Assembly: GCF_963082495.1 (NCBI RefSeq)
Contig: NZ_CAUJAN010000007.1
Coordinates: 31,219 to 95,218, forward strand
Source: Methanobrevibacter sp. V74
GTDB taxonomy: Archaea; Methanobacteriota; Methanobacteria; Methanobacteriales; Methanobacteriaceae
Direction of reading: 5' to 3'
Length of the DNA: 64,000 nucleotides
Shown: positions 48,163 through 58,261 of the stretch, in pieces
Layout of the letters: the number at the start of each line of letters is the position of its first letter
Numbering within the stretch: the first letter of the stretch is position 1
Made by a program: the position numbers and the translations under genes
Notes under the pieces: generated by a model
Databases searched by the model: none
What the model was told of the DNA's origin: nothing
Seen by the model: the letters and a program-made list of their open reading frames with translations, nothing else

Positions 48163-50190
48163 TTATTTGATTGTTATTGTGTTTTTTATTTTTGATTTGG
48201 TGTATTGTGTGTAGATGTTGTATTTGCCTTTTTTTAGGTTTTTGATTTTTAGTGTGGCTATTCCTTTTTTGTTTGTTAGTTTTTTGTATTTTTTTCCTTT
48301 GAATTTAAATGTTATTTTCTTTTTTGCTTGTGGTTTTCCTTTAGTGTTTACTAGTTTGGCCTGGAATTTTGTTGTTTTTGTTTTTTTCTTTATGATGTTT
48401 TTTGCTGTTAGTACTGGTTGGATTGTGATTTTATTTTTTGTAATGAATTTGCCATATTTTGTGGTTATGGTGTGTGTTTTTGGTTTTTGTGTGATTTTTA
48501 GGCTTGCATATCCATTTTTGTCTGTTTTTTTACTGTATGTTTTTCCTGATATTGTGAATTTTACTGTTTTTCCAGTACCTACATTTTTACCATTTGCATG
48601 TATTATTTGTACTTTAAATGTTCCTCCCATGAAATAAATTTTTAAGTTTTTATTTTTTGTTATTGGGGATTTTAAGATTTTTACCATGGATTTAAATGTG
48701 TTTGAACCATAATCTTTATCTCCATTGAATTTAGCTATTATTGAGTATTGTCCAGGTTTTTGTTTGAGAAGTATAGTAGCATAGCCATATTTGTCGGTTT
48801 TTAGGTTGTATTTTTTATTTTTGATTGTGATTTGAAGATTTTTATAAATTAAAGGTTTTCCTTGGTAGTCTGTTAATTTTACCTTATATTTTGTCCCATC
48901 ATTATAAAACATATACACATTATTAGAATTTAAATAAGAATCACCAGTAATAATTAAATCATTAGTCAAATCATTACCATCTTTTTTATAAATCATTTTA
49001 ATAGTGTGTTTTCCACTGTTTAAATTAAAAAAAGTAATATTCTTATTTATCCCGCTATTAAGGATTTTATTACCATTTTCATAGTAATTAACATTGTAAT
49101 TATTATTTTCGTAGTAAATTAAGTTATTAACAGTAACAGTATTTGTATTTTTAGAACGAAATACACTAAAAGTACAAGCAAATATATCACCTGACTTAAA
49201 CCAGTAAATAACATTACCTTTAAATTTAGCATGGTTATTAACAAAAGAACAACTACTTAATTTACCATTATCACCCCACCACCAATAAACAGCACCACCA
49301 TCCATTGCATGGTTATTAACAAAAGAACAATCCACTACCTTACCATTATCACCATCCCAAAAAACAGCACCACCATCCATTGCATGGTTATTAACAAAAG
49401 AACAAGCACTTAAAAAACCATTAGCACCAATCCACCAAACAGTACCACCAGCATCTGCATGGTTATTAACAAAAGAACAAGCACTTAAAAAACCATTAGC
49501 ACCATTCCAATAAACAGCACCACCATTCCAACCAGCATGGTTATTAACAAAAGAACAAGCACTTAAAAAACCATTAGCACCATACCAACAAACAGCACCA
49601 CCATACTCTGCATGGTTATTGTTAAAAGTGCAGTTTTTTATATTGCCTTGTGTTCCATGTAAGTAAATAGCACCACCAAGTTTACGTGCGTGGTTATTTT
49701 CAAAGTAACAATTTTCTAAATTAGCATTATCTCCCAACCAGTCAATGGCACCACCCCAATCTGTTTGAGTATTATTAGCATTTATGAATCTTATATTTTT
49801 TAATGTGACTTGATCGCCACCTATCCAGAATATTCGTGTAGCTAATCTTCCGTTAAGTACATGGTTTTTACCATCAATAGTTAAAGGTTTATCAATTATT
49901 ATCGCATTATCTCCAAATACATATGTATAGTCTTTATTTAGAGTTATTGTACCACCAATAGGTGCTTTGTTGATTATGTTTTGCAAATCAGTAAATGTTG
50001 AAGTAGATCCTTTTAAATCGCTTTTGTTCATTTCAACATTTAATCTATCATTATCTTCAACTTCTAAAATTGTAGTATTTTCACTTAAATCTATTTCAGA
50101 TGTTGCATTGTCTTGTGCTGAAACAACTGAAATAGATAAAAATATTAAAAATAAAAACACTATTATAACTTTATTTAAATTCTTAATCAT
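48163..50190 (-). CDS. Adhesin-like protein with near-identical beta-helix repeats
   Basis: 675 aa, frame intact. A signal peptide (KVIIVFLFLIFLSISVVSAQ) leads to a right-handed beta-helix: TFTDLQNIINKAPIGGTITL, then about eight Asn/Gly-rich coils, of which five carry almost the same unit (SACSFVNNHA ... GGAVYW). From about residue 380 follow Ig-like repeats rich in Lys. There is no C-terminal anchor helix. GGAGGATTG precedes the start. It is likely exported and surface-bound, mediating adhesion. Its 3' end with terminator is copied in inverse orientation at 44038. Confidence 0.82.
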   Translation of the reverse strand: MIKNLNKVIIVFLFLIFLSISVVSAQDNATSEIDLSENTTILEVEDNDRLNVEMNKSDLKGSTSTFTDLQNIINKAPIGGTITLNKDYTYVFGDNAIIIDKPLTIDGKNHVLNGRLATRIFWIGGDQVTLKNIRFINANNTQTDWGGAIDWLGDNANLENCYFENNHARKLGGAIYLHGTQGNIKNCTFNNNHAEYGGAVCWYGANGFLSACSFVNNHAGWNGGAVYWNGANGFLSACSFVNNHADAGGTVWWIGANGFLSACSFVNNHAMDGGAVFWDGDNGKVVDCSFVNNHAMDGGAVYWWWGDNGKLSSCSFVNNHAKFKGNVIYWFKSGDIFACTFSVFRSKNTNTVTVNNLIYYENNNYNVNYYENGNKILNSGINKNITFFNLNSGKHTIKMIYKKDGNDLTNDLIITGDSYLNSNNVYMFYNDGTKYKVKLTDYQGKPLIYKNLQITIKNKKYNLKTDKYGYATILLKQKPGQYSIIAKFNGDKDYGSNTFKSMVKILKSPITKNKNLKIYFMGGTFKVQIIHANGKNVGTGKTVKFTISGKTYSKKTDKNGYASLKITQKPKTHTITTKYGKFITKNKITIQPVLTAKNIIKKKTKTTKFQAKLVNTKGKPQAKKKITFKFKGKKYKKLTNKKGIATLKIKNLKKGKYNIYTQYTKSKIKNTITIK
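49230..49660 (-). repeat. Tandem beta-helix coding repeats (about 72 bp)
   Basis: TGGTTATTAACAAAAGAACA recurs at about 49240, 49311, 49386, 49461 and 49539 within the adhesin, with conserved flanks. Such DNA identity makes unequal recombination, and thus length change of the protein, likely. Confidence 0.75.
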
Positions 50191-50310
50191 TTTATATCAA
50201 TCCTCCGGATCTTAATATTTTCATAATTAAATGAAATTGAATCAATATAATATTTAAATAATTAATAATGATTCTATACAATCAACTATAAATAATTAAC
50301 GGCTCTGAAT

Positions 50311-51070
50311 CAACCCAGTTAATTTAAGAAATTTATTTTTTATTTTTTTACTTTTTTTATGGGTTTTTGATTATTTTTTTTATTGATTTTTCATTTTTGA
50401 TTATTTTTTTTGTTTTAAATTCCTTTAATTTGCTTGTAATTGGATGTGTTTATTTTAATAGTTTTTATATTTGTTTAAATTATTTTATGTTTAATTTTAA
50501 ATATTATTAATAGTTAATATTAAATATTAGTAAATTATATTTTTATATGGGTTATTTAGAATTTTATGATTGGATTTTTTTGATTTAGGGGTTGTTTTTG
50601 ATGATAAATTTCAGGGAATATTGTGATGAAACTTGGGAAAAATTAGATAAATATGAAAAATCGAAAATATATAATTGATGATGGAAAAGCACATTTTGTT
50701 CGTAATCGAAAAACTACTTTAGGAAGTATAATTAAGTATCCTTTCTATGATTGTGGTCGAATGACTACTGTAGAGGCTATAAATTTTATTAGAAGTGATA
50801 AGAAGGATAAAAATATGATTTTAACTAAATCCGATATTTCTCAAAGAAGAAAATTGCTTAATCATATTTGCTATGTTAGATATGAATGAAGACTTTATTG
50901 ATGGAATTTACAATGATCCAGATAGACCTGGCCTTTATAAAGGATATTCAATACTGGCAGGTGATACTAGCATCTGCGATGCACCATAATATTGGATACA
51001 CTGAAAAACAACTAAAAGAATTAAATAATCCTCATCTCAATAGATTAAAAAAGGAATTAATCAGATTTAT
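50311..51070. mobile_element. IS4-family element cut off by repeat 7
   Basis: The left end CAACCCAGTTAATTTAAGA (50311-50329) is identical to that of the IS at 144. The sequence parallels that element to about 51069 (LNNPHLNRLKKELIRF) and then stops at the array repeat. The right half is not present anywhere beyond the repeat. Confidence 0.8.
50601..51070 (+). pseudogene. IS4 transposase N-terminal part, frameshifted
   Basis: Starts at ATG 50601. Frames change near 50650, 50880 and 50990; pieces (YIIDDGKAHFVRNRKTTLGS, MILTKSDISQRRKLLNHICY) match the copy at 522. Ends in repeat 7. Confidence 0.7.
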
Positions 51071-51107
51071 GTTAATACTGAATGTTTTCAATTGAATTAT
51101 TCAAAAC
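51071..51107 (+). repeat. Array repeat 7 (one mismatch)
   Basis: Same 37 bp with A for G at position 21, which breaks the last pair of the first inverted repeat. Joins an IS4 fragment to a terminase fragment. Confidence 0.93.
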
Positions 51108-51440
51108 AACTTTGAGCAAGAGCCAGGAAGTGATTCTACATATGCCTTGAAACACTGGCAGAATGTATTAAAGGATTTAATATCTAAATATGGATTAATA
51201 GTGAAGAAAACACAATCTATGAATAGTAAATACAATAGGGCAAGACCTACTACTAATTTAATCAGACAAGATAGGTTATTTTTTGATAACCAAATTAATC
51301 CTGATAGAATTCGTGCCTTATTCAATCAATATGTCTATATACATCTTGATAAGGAAATAATGAATGAATATCCATCTCCTGATGAACTGGATAGTTTGGG
51401 ATATGCTTTTATGGAAATGCAAAATGTTATCAGACTTTGA
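51108..51440 (+). pseudogene. Cassette 7a: 3' end of a viral terminase large subunit gene
   Basis: The frame is open from the repeat: FEQEPGSDSTYALKHWQNVL, then FDNQINPDRIRALFNQYVYI and SPDELDSLGYAFMEMQNVIR. The EQEPGS motif is typical of the nuclease domain of terminase large subunits, which cut and package viral DNA. The ATPase half is missing, cut at the repeat. With the portal and head genes in cassette 3 it points to capture from the same kind of virus. Confidence 0.68.
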
Positions 51441-51654
51441 ACATAATACTGACTTATCATTCTTTAATTTAATTTTTTTCGAAGAGATTATCAATTTTGT
51501 TTTTCACTTATTTAGAATGGTTTTGATTGATGATTGGTAATAGAATTTATTTTTTTATTTAATTTAAGGCATTATTAAAATATCTTAACAATAAACAATA
51601 AAAATAATAAAATAAGGAAATTAATCACTTAATATAGTTTTTTCAAACAGTTAC
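51441..51654. other. AT-rich gap without a gene
   Basis: No reading frame or repeat that I can support. Low-complexity A/T with a few short ATTTAATTT words. Confidence 0.35.
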
Positions 51655-51835
51655 TCATGATATTGCTTGCCTTCATCAGTATAAACTCTTGCTTCAACAT
51701 ATTGAGTATTTCCATTTTCATCAATAAGAGGTATTACACCAACATCTTCTGAATGTTTGGTTATGTTTAAATCAACTTCTGAATTATAATTTGAAATCAG
51801 ATACAAACCTGTTAATATTAAATAACATTCAATTA
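51655..51835 (-). pseudogene. Remnant of a small membrane-anchored protein gene
   Basis: The minus strand reads LILTGLYLISNYNSEVDLN, ..., VGVIPLIDENGNTQYVEARV and ends KQYHE. Its layout (one helix, then PLIDENGN) matches the intact gene at 51888-52109. No start codon with ribosome binding site is in frame, so it is probably broken. Confidence 0.45.
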
Positions 51836-51887
51836 AAAAAGAAAGAGATTAATTTTAAAGAATCTCCTTTAAATTTAATATTTATTT

Positions 51888-52109
51888 TTAAGGGCCACTA
51901 GCAGAGCCCTCTGATGTAGTGTCAGTTACTGGAACTAATCTGACACTTCCATTTTCATCTTGAATCGGCATCATTATGGTATCATTTGAATTATCCTGTT
52001 CATTGGAATCAGATTCCATATTATTATTGGACATTATATGAAAACTAATTAAGATTAAACAAATTGCTAAAATTATAATTAACATTATAAAACCTTTTGA
52101 TTTAAACAT
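51888..52109 (-). CDS. Small protein with one N-terminal membrane helix
   Basis: 73 aa, GGAGGTAATCCT immediately before the ATG at 52109. Helix IMLIIILAICLILISFHI, then an Asn/Ser/Asp-rich outer part and PIQDENGSVRLVPVTD. A likely surface-exposed peptide. It is 23 bp downstream of the C39-like gene and probably part of its operon. Confidence 0.6.
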   Translation of the reverse strand: MFKSKGFIMLIIILAICLILISFHIMSNNNMESDSNEQDNSNDTIMMPIQDENGSVRLVPVTDTTSEGSASGP

Positions 52110-52577
52110 AGGATTACCTCCATAATTAATATTTAAGAATATGGAAACGGAGACATTTTAACATTCCATTTTATCGAATGAATTGGAAAAGATGCCTTTC
52201 GTGTTAGAGAATAATTATGTCCTGATTTATGTGCAAAATTAAAGAAAGCAGGTTGATATAAAGTTTCCACTTTTCCTTTAAAATTATTTTTAGAGTAGAC
52301 TTTTATTGTGTATATTACTTTTGTTGAAATTTTATGCTTAGTTAATTTTGTAGTTGACAATTTAATGGTTTTTCCTCCCCATTTTGGAACTATTATTGTA
52401 AATCTGATTACTGGACCTTTAGGTTTATCTGGTATCTTACCCATAGTTTCTGATACATAATAAACGTATCCTTTTCCAGAAATATATTTTTGACATACTT
52501 CTGAAATAAAATTTGATTCAATTGGAATTACATTATTAATTATATTATTTATTGTACTTTTAGTTATTATAACTGAC

Positions 52578-53927
52578 GACTCTTTCAAAAACTTTGTTGA
52601 TTTTCAAAATCCTTTTTGCGATTGTCATTCCAAATTAAATCTCTGCGATAGATTCGTTTTAAAACACCTCGTTTGGTCTTGAATGTTCTTTTTCTAGATT
52701 TTGGCATTGTTTTTTGGAAGGCATTTTCAATTTTGTTACTTGTTTTTTCAATTCGTTTATCTTTTAAGTGATGAATAAAGCTTTTATATCGAGGAGTGAT
52801 TGATTTTCTGATTATTTTGTAAATAACTGGATTGAAAATCATCTTTGCGATAAATTAAAGATTGTACTTCATTTTTGAATTCATCGTAATCATTTAAATC
52901 GAATAAATCTTTGATTATTTTCAGTTGTTTGCGGCATTCTTGATATTCTTCGTCAGAAATGAGATTTTTATCTTTAAAAGTTTTTAATTGTTTATTTAAA
53001 CTTTTTTTAGTATGGAAAATACATAATTGGTGTTTAAAACCTAGTTTTGGTATAATTGAGGCATATTTTTTATCTAAATCTGTTGTGATTGCAATTTTAT
53101 TTTTATTTACTGTAGATTCTCTTAAAAACTTCTCAACAGTGTTTTCATCTTCAGTATCGTAAATTGCATCGGCTACGATGCAATTTGAAATTGAATCAAG
53201 TAAGGTGTGTCGATATTTCCATTCTCCATTGATTTTTATCCATTCTACATCAAAGACATAATATCCCGAGCAACGACCTAAATCAAATTCTAAAATGTTT
53301 TCATCAACAAAAAGCCAATTTTCAATCGTTTATTGATGTGAAACTGTTATTCCAAAGAATTTTTTAAAAGATTTACAAACATTTTTCAAGCTTCCCAGAT
53401 AATCTGAAATTAAATGCTCTGATTTACTTTTCAATTCATTCGTAAAATTACTGTTTTTATCAACAAGACTTGTTAAATCAGTTTGAAAGGTTTTACCACA
53501 ACGTTTACAAATATAACGCTGAACTTTCACCTTAGTTTTGCCTATTTCTTTAAATACTAATGTTCTTTTTGTAAAACCATATTTAACTACATGACGAGTT
53601 CCACAATGAGGGCATCGAGCTAAACTCATTTTAAAATACGGAACATCCTTCTTAAAACTCAAATCAAAAGATTTCAGAGCCTTTTGACAGGATTTAAAAA
53701 TTTTCACAAAACGAGGATCTGAAAGGACAAATCCATCATTAAAATCACAAAATATATATTGTTTAACATCTAAAATACTATTTGGAGTATTTATTTTTTT
53801 ATTAGGCATAATAAAAACTTTTACTCCACCTATTAATTATTAAATTTAACTATTTTTAGACAAAATTAAAAATTCCAAACTAATTTTCATCAAAAAATTT
53901 CAAATCAACAAAGTTTTTGAAAGAGCC
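52578..53927. mobile_element. Insertion sequence with 8-bp target duplication
   Basis: Ends GACTCTTTCAAAAAC (52578) and GTTTTTGAAAGAGCC (to 53927) are inverted with one mismatch. TAACTGAC is duplicated at 52570-52577 and 53928-53935. 1350 bp. The family is not certain. Confidence 0.85.
52600..53809 (-). pseudogene. Zinc-ribbon DDE transposase, broken
   Basis: The start at 53809 gives an N-terminal domain with two CxxC pairs (CPHCGTRHVVKYG and CKRCGKTF), ending at TGA-type breaks near 53330. The central part continues on the same strand (FDVEWIKINGEWKYRHTLLD, AITTDLDKKYASIIPKLGFK, HQLCIFHTKKSLNKQL), the DDE region. A further frame change follows near 52840. Decayed but recent. Confidence 0.65.
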
Positions 53928-54516
53928 TAACTGACTGATTAGTGTAATATTGGTTAAATTCACATAAATCATATTTAAAATTTCCTAAATTTGGGTCTGC
54001 TAAAATTATTGTTTCATTATTAATTTCTTTCACAACAGACCAATGATTAATGCCCATTATGTCCATATGAACAATAAAATTTTCTTTTAGATTGGCTGTA
54101 TTTGTATTAATGGCATATGCTGTTAAATTATAAGTTTTTGCAGCATAAATTATATTATTCATTGTTGTTCCATTAATAGTTGTTTTTGTTGCATCCTTTG
54201 ATTCGTTTAAAGAAATATTAATTCCCATTTTATTTAATACAGTGGCAAAAGATGCTGCTCCACAACTATATTCATTATCGGACATAACTACTCCAGAAGT
54301 ATTTAATTCCAATGAATTTAAATCATCATCAGAACAAACATGACTTTCATTTTCATCTATATTTTCATATTGATTTTTTTCATTTAAAACTGTATCATTA
54401 ACATATGTTTCATTTTCTATATGTGAATCTTCAAGGTCAACATCCTCTGCATTCACACTTCCAATGAATAATGCTAATATTATAAAAAATATTAAAAATT
54501 TTTCATTTTTCATCAC

Positions 54517-54715
54517 CTTGGATTATTTTTATTGTTGATACAATAAACATTAATTTTTTTATATTTTACTTGATAATTGAGTATGTAATTGGTCATATAT
54601 AAATATTCCGTTTAAATGTTTATAATATTCGATAAATTTCTATTTAAGTAATAGATAATGTGCTGTTATTGTTTATTTTGATAATAATCATTATTAAATT
54701 AAATTTCATTTTAAT
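54517..54715. promoter_or_regulatory. Upstream region of the C39-like gene
   Basis: AT-rich, no gene; AAGGTGATG just right of the start at 54516 (minus strand) is the ribosome binding site. TATA-like runs near 54560-54600. Confidence 0.4.
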
Positions 54716-54758
54716 AGGATATGCTTTTATGGAAATACAAAATGTTATCAGATTATAA
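54716..54758 (+). pseudogene. Second copy of the last codons of the terminase gene
   Basis: GGATATGCTTTTATGGAAAT and the following bases repeat 51405-51440 with two or three changes (GYAFMEIQNVIRL). Nothing of the gene precedes it. It marks another recombination joint inside cassette 7. Confidence 0.6.
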
Positions 54759-55012
54759 TTCAATTCTGATTATCCATTATTGGAATTTTGGGCAAATGAT
54801 TTTTAGGACTATTAAAACCTCCTAAGATGATTTAAGAGCAGATTTTTATTTAAAAATGTTTTTAAGACAATAGATTAGTCCTAAATTGATATTAAAAAGA
54901 GATTGTGGGGAGTTTACGGTATTGGACTGTTTTAAAGTCTTAATTTAAAATCTTCAATGAGTCGTTCAATTTCTACTTTCAATATGTTAAGATATTGTTT
55001 TTTAATTGATAA

Positions 55013-55228
55013 TTAATTTGAATATAATCCTATATTTAGCACTGTTTCAAAGAATTCATCTAATGACATTGCATCATCAGTATTTCCTTTTTTATCTAAA
55101 TATTTCTCATAGTCATTTTTTATGTCTTCATACTCCTCGTCAGTTAAATTAAAATCTAATATGTATGTATCGGTTTCAGAGTCATAATTAGCAATTTCAT
55201 AGTCAAAATCTTTGTCATTATTATTAGT
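55013..55228 (-). CDS. Small acidic protein, start unclear
   Basis: About 70 aa (DFDYEIANYDSETDTYILDF, LTDEEYEDIKNDYEKYLD), GGAGGTGAT at 55232-55240 in the right place, but no ATG, GTG or TTG in frame after it. Either a start codon was lost or a rare start is used. The stretch 54759-55012 holds nothing else I can support. Confidence 0.4.
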   Translation of the reverse strand, partial: TNNNDKDFDYEIANYDSETDTYILDFNLTDEEYEDIKNDYEKYLDKKGNTDDAMSLDEFFETVLNIGLYSN

Positions 55229-55395
55229 TAATCACCTCCTAAACTAATATAATGATTTATCATTAATTAAAATTAACTCGAAAGTAATCTTGTAAAATCT
55301 TAATGAATTAATCTAATATTACTTCAAGGACTTATTTCATTTTTTCTAATAACTTTCACTAAATCAAATTTTTCTATTTTTATTAGAGTATATAT

Positions 55396-55415
55396 GTTAA
55401 TACTGAATGTTTTCA
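55396..55415 (+). repeat. Array repeat 8, first 20 bp only
   Basis: Bases 1-20 of the repeat are perfect (GTTAATACTGAATGTTTTCA), then the match ends. The break is at the junction of the two inverted repeats. Confidence 0.8.
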
Positions 55416-55590
55416 AAGCAAACATTCACATGCGAATTCAATTGCATTCAATCGGAAAATTTATTCAAAATTAGGACTTGAGAAAATCATCACATTCAGG
55501 CAATAAAACATGCTATTTTTTATGAAGATAATCCTCTCATAATGTCTTACATTGCACCATATAATAAAAATTAGATAACTTTAAAAATCA
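55416..55590 (+). pseudogene. Gene fragment after the half repeat
   Basis: The plus strand reads FNRKIYSKLGLEKIITFRQ and, one base shifted, AIKHAIFYEDNPLIMSYIAP to about 55576. It looks like the end of an unrecognised gene with one frameshift. Confidence 0.35.
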
Positions 55591-55764
55591 GACTCTTTCA
55601 AAAACTTTTGTGATAACTAATTTTTTCGATTAATCTATTCATTTAAATTTTTCAAAATAACTGATTAATTAGCTTTAAATTATAAAAATAACTCCAAATA
55701 TTAAGAAAAAGTTTTTAATAAAAAACTTGCAAATATTTAAATCAAACAAGTTTTTGAAAGTGCC
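55591..55764. mobile_element. MITE related to the IS at 52578
   Basis: Ends GACTCTTTCAAAAAC (55591) and GTTTTTGAAAGTGCC (to 55764) are those of the larger IS. 174 bp, no gene. Flanks AAAAATCA and GAAAATCA agree in 7 of 8 bases, a likely target duplication. Confidence 0.72.
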
Positions 55765-55833
55765 GAAAATCAGATAAATATATATTATCTGAATAATAAA
55801 AACATTAGTATAAAACATTAAGGTGATGCACAT

Positions 55834-56064
55834 ATGGAAAATATAGTAGCAAGTACAAAATTATATAAAAATTTCCAAGTAGCTATTCCAAAAGAGATAA
55901 GAAAAAAATATGATTTTGATATTAATAATACAATGATTGATTGGAGCATCAACAAAGATAATGAAATTGTTCTTATTCCAAGAAAAAAAATCACTACAAA
56001 AGATATATTAGGCATTGTTAAAGATAAAGATAAATGGAATATTGATAAGGAAGTGTATGAATGA
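55834..56064 (+). CDS. vapB: AbrB-type antitoxin (VapB-like)
   Basis: 76 aa. The SpoVT/AbrB swapped-hairpin start is NFQVAIPKEIRKKYDFD; the C-terminal part (KDILGIVKDKDKWNIDKE) would wrap the toxin. AAGGTGATG precedes the start. It overlaps the PIN gene by 4 bp (ATGA). Confidence 0.82.
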   Translation: MENIVASTKLYKNFQVAIPKEIRKKYDFDINNTMIDWSINKDNEIVLIPRKKITTKDILGIVKDKDKWNIDKEVYE

Positions 56065-56474
56065 AATATTTTGTAGATTCATCATTCATTGTTTCACTAT
56101 TCAAAGAAACGGATAGTAATCATAAGATATCTAAAGAACATATTAATATTATTGATAATAATAAATGTTATATCACTAATGGGATTTTACTTGAAGTTAT
56201 AACAATCTTGATGAAAAGAACAAAAAATAATAAGATTGTTAAGCTTGCTTATGCTTATTTATTGGATAATTTCATTATAGTTGATGAATACGATATTAAA
56301 CATTATAATGATAAAGTAATGGAATTATTTTTGAAATATAACAATAATAACTTCAAAGTTAGTTTTGTTGATTGTTCGAGCATTATCATTTCTAATCATT
56401 ACAAATTGGATCATGTTGTTAGCTTTGATAAAGGTTTCAAACTATTCAATGAAATACAATTATATCAATTTTAG
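56061..56474 (+). CDS. vapC: PIN-domain ribonuclease toxin (VapC-like)
   Basis: 137 aa. The acidic active-site residues are the Asp in YFVDSSFIVSLF, the Glu in GILLEVITILM and the Asp pair in SFVDCSSIIIS/VSFDKGF. VapC enzymes cut RNA when the antitoxin is lost, so the pair can stabilise the surrounding island. The frame is intact. Confidence 0.83.
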   Translation: MKYFVDSSFIVSLFKETDSNHKISKEHINIIDNNKCYITNGILLEVITILMKRTKNNKIVKLAYAYLLDNFIIVDEYDIKHYNDKVMELFLKYNNNNFKVSFVDCSSIIISNHYKLDHVVSFDKGFKLFNEIQLYQF

Positions 56475-56681
56475 ATAAGGTTATCTCATGGATTAAAGAG
56501 TCTTATCATTAATCGACTTCTTTTCTCAGGAAGAATCTCCTTCTGAAGTAAATGAATTATCTTTTTTTCTATTTTTGAGGATGTGACACGAAGTCACAAT
56601 TTTTTCTAATTTTAATTGACTAATTTTCCTTTAATTTTATATACTATGAAGTACAATCTTTTATTATAGATATTAATATTT

Positions 56682-58261
56682 ATGGTTGTGTTATTCATGG
56701 TTTTAAAAGATGATAATATAAATCAGACTATGTTGGTCCCTATGGACTTGCGAAATTTGATTCCTGAAGATCATCCTTGCTATTTTATTAAAAATGTGGT
56801 TGATTTAATTGATTGTTCGAAAGCAAACCAGGAATTTCGTGGAAAGCCTGGTGAATTTGCTTTTAATCCTCGAGGATTATTGCTCAGGCTCATTTTAATG
56901 AGCGTATTTGATGGAGGATTGTCTTCAAGAGAAATAGAAAGAAAAACAAGAACTGACATTGCATATATGTATCTTGCAGCAATGGAAAAACCATCCTATC
57001 GGACAATTGCGCGATTTAAAGTCGATTATGCTGATTTAATCGACGAAGCATTCAAAACAACCATCAAAATTGCAAAGGAAAATGATTTAATAAAAATCCA
57101 TCATTTGAGCTTGGATGGAACTAAAATCAAAGCAAAAACATCAATTAATAAATTAACTGATGAAAACCAAATTAAAATCATGAAAGAACACCTTGAAAAA
57201 AGTATTGAACTTGATCAGCAAGAAGATGATGAACTCGGAGATGAATCTGGAAATTCAGTTCCAGAATCATTAACAGACAAAGAAAAATTCAAAGAAACAG
57301 TAAAAGAAATTCAAGAATCTTCTAAAAATAATAAAAACAAAGATAAATTGCGTTCTTCAAGTTTAAAAATCTTTTAAAACAAGCAGAAAAAAAATCCAGA
57401 AAAAGTTTTAAAAAAACTCAATGAACTCGAAGAAAAAGTAAAAGAATCACCAAAAGATGTAATCAGCATTAACGACCCTGATGCTCACTTGATGATGAAT
57501 AAAAAAAGGCAAATGGGAATGGGATTACAATGCACAAATCATTGTGGATGAATACAAAGGAATAATCCTATCTTCATACATTACACAAAATCCAACAGAC
57601 CATTTCGAGCTTATTCCATCAATAGAACAATTAGAAAACAATTTAACTGGAATCTATGATGAACTGCCTTCCAATTTCCAATTCAGTGCTGATAATGGAT
57701 ATTCAACTGATGAAAACACAACCTATCTTGAAGAAAAAAGCTTAGAAGGATACATATCCACCAGAAAAACTCTCAAGAAAAGAAAAAAAATATAATCTAT
57801 GGGAAAAACCATTCCAAAAAGACAATTTCTGCTACGATGCAGAAATTGAAACCTACATCTGTCCTTTGGGAGAAATTTCCCCCCCCCCCCCCCCTTTTAT
57901 ATCGAAGACGAACATATGAATACAAAAACAAACAAAAAATAACTTATTGGACTAATAAATGTAAAAACTGTGTTATGAAAGAAATCTGCTGCAAAAAAAA
58001 AAGAATTACAGAACAATTCAAGACTATAGCAACCCTTCCAAGATTAGAATGCAACGGAAAATGGAAACAGAATGGGCACAAAAAATCTACAAAAAACGAT
58101 CAAAAACAGCAGAACTACCATTTGCACACATAAAACAAAACATGAAACTCCATGAATTCACAACAACCGGAATAAAAAACACAAATACAGAATTCAAATT
58201 ATATACAATCGGACACAACCTAAAAAGAATATACAACGAAATAAACACTAAAAACAACTAA
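56682..58261 (+). pseudogene. IS1182-family transposase of element C, several frameshifts
   Basis: Intact to 57377: NQTMLVPMDLRNLIPEDHPC, FNPRGLLLRLILMSVFDGGL, LSLDGTKIKAKTS. The rest is in other frames: SSYITQNPTDHFELIPSIEQ (57544-57795), then a part broken by a run of 16 C, and LKNTNTEFKLYTIGHNLKR at the end. Not functional as read. Confidence 0.72.
57879..57894 (+). repeat. Run of 16 C
   Basis: A single homopolymer of C in a genome that is otherwise strongly A+T. The equivalent place in element A has only short C runs (45847-45857). It is a slippage tract or an assembly fault. Confidence 0.9.

Larger units (their letters stand above)
52133..54516 (-). pseudogene. C39-peptidase-like exported protein gene split by an IS
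   Basis: The N-terminal part (53928-54516, 196 codons) has a signal peptide (FLIFFIILALFIGSVNAE) and a C39-type cysteine peptidase domain: the Cys in EYSCGAASFATVL, the His in MGINHWSVVKE and the Asp in LADPNLGN. The remainder lies at 52133-52577. The IS at 52578-53927 sits between them. Removing it with one copy of the 8-bp duplication restores the frame as NQSVIITKST. The C-terminal part (about 145 aa) is a basic beta-rich domain ending SIKWNVKMSPFPYS. C39 domains cleave leader peptides or act on surface proteins. Confidence 0.72.

Noticed and set aside
48215-48637. Plus-strand 140-codon hydrophobic frame under the adhesin
   Set aside because: Antisense of Lys/Thr-rich adhesin repeats, which always gives Phe/Leu-rich shadows.
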